Positions 32,327 through 37,023 of a DNA stretch of 37,023 nucleotides are shown one piece after another. The DNA is from Terriglobia bacterium (lineage in GTDB: Bacteria; Acidobacteriota; Terriglobia; Terriglobales; Acidobacteriaceae), in NCBI GenBank assembly GCA_020073395.1, contig JAIQFF010000034.1:1-37023 (forward strand). The letters are read 5' to 3'. Under the pieces are notes generated by a model, which saw nothing but the letters and a program-made list of their open reading frames with translations, did not search any database and was not told the DNA's origin. The position numbers were made by a program, and so were the translations under genes. Within the stretch, counting starts at the first letter, position 1, and each line of letters opens with the position of its first letter.

Positions 32327-34405
32327 TCACCGCAGCGAACCTACCGACTGCACTGGAACCAGCGGCGGGATTTCAGTGGGCGCCAGGACCACAATCTTGG
32401 GTAAAAAGGGTTCCAACAACCGGCGCAGGTAAAAGCGGCCCGGCGACGTGCACAGCAACACAGGCGGGGCGTTAAGCGCTTGTTCTCCAAACAACGTGCG
32501 CAGGCCCTCCAGCACGCGACGAGCAGTTGAGGGCTGCAGGGCCATGCTGGCGGTGTTGACGGACTGCGCGCTGGCTGCGCGGCTGCACTCTTCTTCGATG
32601 GCGCGATCGAGCGTGACCACTTTGAGCTCTCCGCGCTCATCCAGCAGTGGCCGGACCAGCGCTCGTCCCAGCGCATGGCGGACAGCCTCGTTCAGCAGCA
32701 CGGGATTCTTGCTTATGCCCGCGGTTTCAATCAGAGTTTCCAGGATTGTGCCCAGGTCGCGAATTGACACTTGCTCGCGTAACAGTTGTTGCAAGACTCT
32801 TTGGACCTCGCCCAGGGTCAAGAGTTTGGGTACGAGTTCTTCCACTAACTTGGGGTGGGACTCGCTCAACCGGTCAATCAAGCGCTTGGTTTCGTGGCGA
32901 CTGAGTAACTCGTGCGCATTCTGGCGGATGATTTCTCCCAGATGAGTGGCCAATGCGGCGGTTTGGTCTACGACCGCGTAACCAGCAGCCAGAGCCTGAG
33001 CCTGCTGTTCCTTGCTGATCCACTTAGCGGGCGCGCCAAAGGCGGGGTCACGAGTGTCCACCCCCGCCAGGGCGGGCGGGTTGGGTTGTGAACTGATGGC
33101 CAGCAGGCAATCGCGCCGCATCTCCCATCGCGCGATCTCCACCCCGCGCAGGTGGATCACATATTCCAGGTCCTTGATGGTCAGATTGTCAGTGATGTGT
33201 ATGGACGGAACCAGGAAGCCGAGTTGTGTCGCCAGGTGCTTGCGCAGCGCCTTGACCTTGGTCAGCAACTGCCCGCCCTTGTTGGCGTCCACTAAAGGCA
33301 CAAGGCCGACACCGACCTCAAGCATGAGGTCATCCAGCTTCAATGCAGCGTCCATCGGGTCAAGGGTCGGTGATGGAGCATTCTCGGGCTTGCCTGCCAA
33401 CGTGGTGGAGACCGGCTTGCCTTCGATCGTTTCCGGTTTCGCGCGGCGTGCCAGCACCGCCATGATTACCGCCATGAGAATGAAAGAAAGCTTGGGCAGT
33501 CCTGGAATGAGAGCAAGTCCGGTCATAACCGCCGCAGCAATCCACAGGGGACGGCTGTTACCGAACAACTGCTTGCCTAAATCCGTCGAGAGGGTGCTGT
33601 CAGAGGAAGCTCGCGTGACCACCATGCCGCCGGCCACCGAGACCAGCAGCGAGGGAATCATGGTGACCAGGCCATCGCCGACGGTCAGAACGGTGTAGGT
33701 CTTCAGGGCTTCCTGGAAGGGGACGCCCTGCTGGATGACGCCGATGAGAAAGCCAGCGATGATGTTGATGGCGGTGATCAGAATAGTGGCCAGCGCATCG
33801 CGCTGATTGAAACGGGCTGCGCCGTCCATGGCGCCGTAGAACTCCGCTTCGTGCGCGATCTGCTCGCGACGGGCTCGGGCCTGTACTTCATCGATAAGAC
33901 CGGCGTTGAGGTCGGCGTCGATTGCCATCTGCTTGCCGGGCATGGCATCGAGGGTAAAACGCGCCGTGACTTCCGCCGTTCGCACCGCGCCGTGACTGAC
34001 CACGATGTACTGGATGGCGATCAAGGCGAGAAACAAGACAAAACCGACAACGTAGTTGCCGCCCACCACGAATTGGCCAAAGGCCTCAATCACGCGTCCT
34101 GCTGCCGAAGCTCCTTCCGCCCCGTGCAGAAGGATTCGCCGGCTGCTGGCAAGGTTGAGGGACAGGCGGAACAGCGTCATCAGCAGGAGCAAGCTGGGGA
34201 AGACGGAGAATTGTGCCGGACGGAGGATCTGGACCGCAGTGAGCAAAACCAGCACAGAAGCCGTCATGCTGAAGGCCAGCATGATGTCCAGCAAAAAGCT
34301 CGGCATCGGCACCAGCATGACGAACACCATGCTGACGGCCGCGGCCGGCACGATCCAATCAACCGTGGATCGCGCAGCCAGTTTCGGTTTGGTGATGGCG
34401 GCCAT
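32327..34405 (-). CDS. flhA: Flagellar export gate protein FlhA
   Basis: 692-residue inner-membrane component of the flagellar type III export gate. About eight membrane helices occupy the first 330 residues, with the conserved cytoplasmic loop RFTLDAMPGKQMAIDADLNAGLIDE (shown here in two overlapping parts: RFTLDAMPGKQMAIDAD and LNAGLIDE). The C-terminal half is the soluble docking platform for chaperone-substrate complexes. Length matches the family. The ATG shares its first base with the flhB stop (TAATG). Confidence 0.96.
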   Translation of the reverse strand: MAAITKPKLAARSTVDWIVPAAAVSMVFVMLVPMPSFLLDIMLAFSMTASVLVLLTAVQILRPAQFSVFPSLLLLMTLFRLSLNLASSRRILLHGAEGASAAGRVIEAFGQFVVGGNYVVGFVLFLALIAIQYIVVSHGAVRTAEVTARFTLDAMPGKQMAIDADLNAGLIDEVQARARREQIAHEAEFYGAMDGAARFNQRDALATILITAINIIAGFLIGVIQQGVPFQEALKTYTVLTVGDGLVTMIPSLLVSVAGGMVVTRASSDSTLSTDLGKQLFGNSRPLWIAAAVMTGLALIPGLPKLSFILMAVIMAVLARRAKPETIEGKPVSTTLAGKPENAPSPTLDPMDAALKLDDLMLEVGVGLVPLVDANKGGQLLTKVKALRKHLATQLGFLVPSIHITDNLTIKDLEYVIHLRGVEIARWEMRRDCLLAISSQPNPPALAGVDTRDPAFGAPAKWISKEQQAQALAAGYAVVDQTAALATHLGEIIRQNAHELLSRHETKRLIDRLSESHPKLVEELVPKLLTLGEVQRVLQQLLREQVSIRDLGTILETLIETAGISKNPVLLNEAVRHALGRALVRPLLDERGELKVVTLDRAIEEECSRAASAQSVNTASMALQPSTARRVLEGLRTLFGEQALNAPPVLLCTSPGRFYLRRLLEPFLPKIVVLAPTEIPPLVPVQSVGSLR

Positions 34406-35475
34406 TATCGTCTCTCAGTTGCTGCCTGACGCTTCACTTGTTCCTGTGCTCGGTAAACGAATGCCAACACTTCCGCGACCGCGGTGTAGAGCTTGGCGGG
34501 AATGCTTTGCCCGACGTCCACTGTCTTGTAAAGCGCCTGCGCCAGTGCTGGATTTTCCAGCACTGGAATTTCCTTCCAGCGCGCAATCTGCTTCATCTTT
34601 TGCGCCAACAGGTTTCGGCCTTTTGCCACCACAACGGGCGCGCCCATGTCCATGTGATAGAGAATCGCCACGGCAAAGTGGGTCGGGTTGGTGACCACAA
34701 CGGTGGCCTTTTCGGTTTCACGCAACATCAACTGCCGCCGCATCTGTCGCTGCAATCGCCGGATGCGCATCTTGATTTGGGGGTTTCCGTCGGAATCCTT
34801 GGTTTCCTGCCGCATCTCCTCGCGCGACATGCGCAGGTCGCTCTCCGACTTTCGCCAGGTGAGGAAGTAATCCACCAGCGCCCATGCCAGCAGCACCAAC
34901 GCGGACTTCCATGCGACCTCGAAGATGATCATCAGCAGGAAGCGAGTGAACGACCAGAAACTGATGTTGGAAGCGATCACAATCGAGATCCAGTGATCCC
35001 GAAGCGTGGAGAAGCCGACGTAGCCAATGGCGGCGAACGGCAGCAGTGACTTCAAGAGCCCGCTCAGGCCAGTGAGGGAAAAGATCTGGCCCAGTTTCTT
35101 GGCCGGGCTGAGTCTCTCAATTTTGGGAACCAGGGCCTCGGGCGCGAACACAAGTCCACCCTGCGCGAGACCGCCCACCAGCGACAGTGTCCAGGCCGTC
35201 GCCATCACTGGCACTACACACTTGGCGAGCGTCCATCCCGTCCATATAAGTAAGGAGGCGCTGGGCGTTAGCGCGTCTCCGCTGGAATACTCAAATGTGA
35301 GTCGCAGCAGGTTCCGCCAGGCCTCGATTCCCGCAAAGCCCTGCCATGCCACCAGGCCGAATGCGCCGGACACAGCCAGAATGCTGGACAAATCACGCGA
35401 GCGTGGAACCTGGCCTTGCTCTCGCGCCTTTTGCCGGCGCCGCGGTGTCGGCTTTTCTGTCTTGTTGTCGCTCAT
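34405..35475 (-). CDS. flhB: Flagellar export switch protein FlhB
   Basis: 356-residue inner-membrane protein that switches export from rod/hook to filament substrates. The basic N-terminus (EKPTPRRRQKAREQGQVPRSRDL) precedes four membrane helices, and the autocleavage motif NPTH lies in VVTNPTHFAVAILYH at about residue 265. The C-terminal cytoplasmic domain is of normal length. The start overlaps the fliR stop (ATGA) and the stop touches flhA. Confidence 0.95.
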   Translation of the reverse strand: MSDNKTEKPTPRRRQKAREQGQVPRSRDLSSILAVSGAFGLVAWQGFAGIEAWRNLLRLTFEYSSGDALTPSASLLIWTGWTLAKCVVPVMATAWTLSLVGGLAQGGLVFAPEALVPKIERLSPAKKLGQIFSLTGLSGLLKSLLPFAAIGYVGFSTLRDHWISIVIASNISFWSFTRFLLMIIFEVAWKSALVLLAWALVDYFLTWRKSESDLRMSREEMRQETKDSDGNPQIKMRIRRLQRQMRRQLMLRETEKATVVVTNPTHFAVAILYHMDMGAPVVVAKGRNLLAQKMKQIARWKEIPVLENPALAQALYKTVDVGQSIPAKLYTAVAEVLAFVYRAQEQVKRQAATERR

Positions 35476-36245
35476 GACCGTGCCGCCAGATGCAGAAGAC
35501 GCTCCGCGAATCCCACGGATTCCGTGAAGTAACGCTCGAACAGTGCCGGCCAGTAGCGGATCACCATGACCAGCAGTCCTACGCCTAGCATGCTTTTGAG
35601 CGCGGGGCCCAGCAATATCAAAGGCATTTGTGGAGAAGCCTTGCCCAGGAATCCCAGAATCACATCTGCTACCAGGGTCACTGCCAGCACCGGAGCCGCG
35701 ATCTGCAGTCCGGCGCCCAGCACGCCCGCAATCCCATGCAGCAACTCTGTGGTCAAGCCGCGATTCAGATGGACTGCGCCGGGCGCGAGGTACTCAAAAC
35801 TGTGGGCGATTCCGCGAAGGATCCAATGATGTACATCCAGTTGCAGAAACAGAAGGAAGGCCACGGTCTGGTGAAACATGGCGACCACCGTGGTGTCCAC
35901 CTGGGTTTGGGGGTCAAGTATGTTGACCAGCGAATATCCCATCTGCACGCCCAGCACCGCTCCGGCCAACTGCGCTGCTTCAAATACAAAATTCGTGACC
36001 AGCCCGATGGCGACTCCAAGCACAAACTCCCGCGCCACCACTCCCGGCCACTGCGTCAGCGTGACAATTCCCACCTGCGCGGAATACACGGGATACAAGA
36101 CCGCGGTGATGAGCAGTACCAGGATCGCCTTGATGCGGGACGGGATTGCGCCATTTCCGAAGAACGGGGCGAACAACATCAAACCCGAAATTCGGATCCC
36201 GATCACCAGCGGCCCGCTCAACAGTTCAGTCAGAGAAAGTTCCAT
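35472..36245 (-). CDS. fliR: Flagellar export gate protein FliR
   Basis: 257-residue inner-membrane protein with about six helices, part of the FliPQR export channel. FAPFFGNGAIPSRIKAILVLLITAVLYP, GLVTNFVFEAAQLAGAVLGVQMGYSL and the Asp of NILDPQTQVDTTVVAMF follow the family pattern. The ATG at 36245 is chosen because MELSLTELL begins the first helix; the longer open frame translates fliQ out of frame and lacks membrane character. It starts 8 nt after fliQ. Confidence 0.93.
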   Translation of the reverse strand: MELSLTELLSGPLVIGIRISGLMLFAPFFGNGAIPSRIKAILVLLITAVLYPVYSAQVGIVTLTQWPGVVAREFVLGVAIGLVTNFVFEAAQLAGAVLGVQMGYSLVNILDPQTQVDTTVVAMFHQTVAFLLFLQLDVHHWILRGIAHSFEYLAPGAVHLNRGLTTELLHGIAGVLGAGLQIAAPVLAVTLVADVILGFLGKASPQMPLILLGPALKSMLGVGLLVMVIRYWPALFERYFTESVGFAERLLHLAARS

Positions 36246-36253
36246 TTGTCGGC

Positions 36254-36523
36254 CTATCTCACGTACGGATGAAAGTCGGACAGCAGCTTCACGGTGTATT
36301 GACCCATCTGGCGCCACATCCACGGCATCATGAAGAAGGCGGCTGCCGCCACGGCCAGGAGCCTCGGGACGGCCGATAGTGTGGCTTCCTGCAGTGAAGT
36401 CAGCACCTGAACGACGTTCACCAGCAAACTCACTGCCACCGCGATGGCCAATATCGGCACCGCCAGCATCAGCACCTCGAGCAGTGTGTGACGGCAAATC
36501 TCCACCACCTGCGCATCCGGCAT
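36254..36523 (-). CDS. fliQ: Flagellar export protein FliQ
   Basis: 89-residue hydrophobic protein with two membrane helices, one of the FliPQR channel subunits. MPDAQVVEICRHTLLEVLMLAVPILAIA and LVNVVQVLTSLQEATLSAVPRLLAV match the family, including the QxxTxxQE motif between the helices. Length is standard. The ATG shares its A with the fliP stop (TGATG). Confidence 0.94.
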   Translation of the reverse strand: MPDAQVVEICRHTLLEVLMLAVPILAIAVAVSLLVNVVQVLTSLQEATLSAVPRLLAVAAAAFFMMPWMWRQMGQYTVKLLSDFHPYVR

Positions 36524-37023
36524 CAGCTAAAGCTCCTCATCAACGAACCGATTAACAATCCCCACCCATCCACCATGACAAACAACAGAAGCTTGAGCGG
36601 AGTTGAGATGACCACCGGCGGCAGCTGCAACATGCCGACTGAGGTGGTGATCGAAGCCACCACCATGTCAATCACCATGAAGGGGAGAAAGAGAATGGCG
36701 CCGATCTGGAATCCTGCTTTGAGTTCCGAGAGAATATAAGCAGGTACCAGTATCCGCATCGCAAGATCGTTCGGATCGTGGGGGCGCTGCTGCTTGGCAA
36801 GGTCGACAAAAAGCGCCACATCCTTTTCCCGTACGTAGTGCACCATGAACTCATGGATAGGAACGGTGCCACGCTGCACAGCATCCATCGCATTGATTTG
36901 TCCTGTCTGCAGCGGCTCCAGCGCCTGGGTGTAGATTGACGCTCCCACCGGCTGCATCAGGAAGAAAGTCAACACCAGGGCCAAGCCGATCAGGGTCTGA
37001 TTACTGGGTGTGCTCTGCAGCCC
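36523..37023 (-). CDS. fliP: Flagellar export protein FliP, C-terminal part
   Basis: The gene starts beyond the right edge of the window; 166 codons and the stop are visible. ALVLTFFLMQPVGASIY, the AMDAVQRGTVPIHEFM loop, PAYILSELKAGFQIGAILFLPFMVIDMVVASI and MLQLPPVVISTPLKLLLFVMVDGWGLLIGSL are characteristic of FliP. The start, signal sequence and N-terminal domain are not visible. The stop touches the fliQ start, beginning the fliPQR-flhBA order seen in many bacteria. Confidence 0.94.
   Translation of the reverse strand, partial: GLQSTPSNQTLIGLALVLTFFLMQPVGASIYTQALEPLQTGQINAMDAVQRGTVPIHEFMVHYVREKDVALFVDLAKQQRPHDPNDLAMRILVPAYILSELKAGFQIGAILFLPFMVIDMVVASITTSVGMLQLPPVVISTPLKLLLFVMVDGWGLLIGSLMRSFS

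Noticed and set aside
1..37023. tRNA, rRNA, CRISPR, insertion sequences, riboswitches
   Set aside because: None recognised by eye; coding density is high and no terminal inverted repeats, spacer-repeat pattern or transposase-like protein was seen.

Overview
The window looks like a chromosomal segment of a Gram-negative, motile, metabolically flexible bacterium, most likely an acidobacterium of the Koribacter/Terriglobia type. This is inferred from the mixture of gene families, the Pro/Gly-rich TonB-like protein and moderately high GC; no rRNA marker is present. I see no tRNA, rRNA, CRISPR array, insertion sequence or phage gene.

Layout. 1-3483 (+): 3' part of a bidirectional NAD-reducing [NiFe]-hydrogenase operon, hoxF(partial)-hoxU-hoxY-hoxH-hoxW. 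3509-6863 (-): a lone ATP synthase epsilon gene, a small hypothetical, a TonB-like protein and two membrane-anchored proteins. 7219-9229 (+): a class I c-type cytochrome and a phosphofructokinase with pyrophosphate-type active-site residues. 9384-17948 (-): malic enzyme-phosphotransacetylase, citrate synthase, a 2-oxoacid:ferredoxin oxidoreductase (KorD, KorA, fused KorB-KorC), an acetyl-CoA hydrolase/CoA-transferase and an RsbRD-like protein. 18108-24492 (-): aminotransferase, three small proteins, NfnB-NfnA transhydrogenase and glutamate dehydrogenase. 24659-29684: bacterioferritin, a second RsbRD-like protein, an RsbU-like phosphatase, an OsmC protein, a Crp/Fnr regulator and a radical SAM/SPASM enzyme. 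29843-37023 (-): flagellar operon fliP-fliQ-fliR-flhB-flhA-fliA-fliM-fliN.

The metabolic genes form a ferredoxin/NAD(P)H/H2 redox network: Kor reduces ferredoxin, Nfn exchanges electrons between ferredoxin, NADH and NADPH, Hox couples NAD(H) to H2, GDH and malic enzyme use NADP(H), and PPi-PFK saves ATP in glycolysis.

The strongest unexplained signal is regulatory. Eleven promoters between about 5.3 and 29.8 kb carry two CRP/FNR-type palindromes (consensus TGTGA-N6-TCACA) whose centres are exactly 22 bp apart. In nine of the eleven the inner site is exactly where a class II activator would sit (-41.5 relative to a -10-like hexamer); in the other two it is off by 1 bp. A Crp/Fnr protein with an FNR-like N-terminal cysteine group and a CRP-like RETVSR recognition helix is encoded in the same cluster and is the obvious candidate regulator. 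All sites were found by eye and positions counted by hand.
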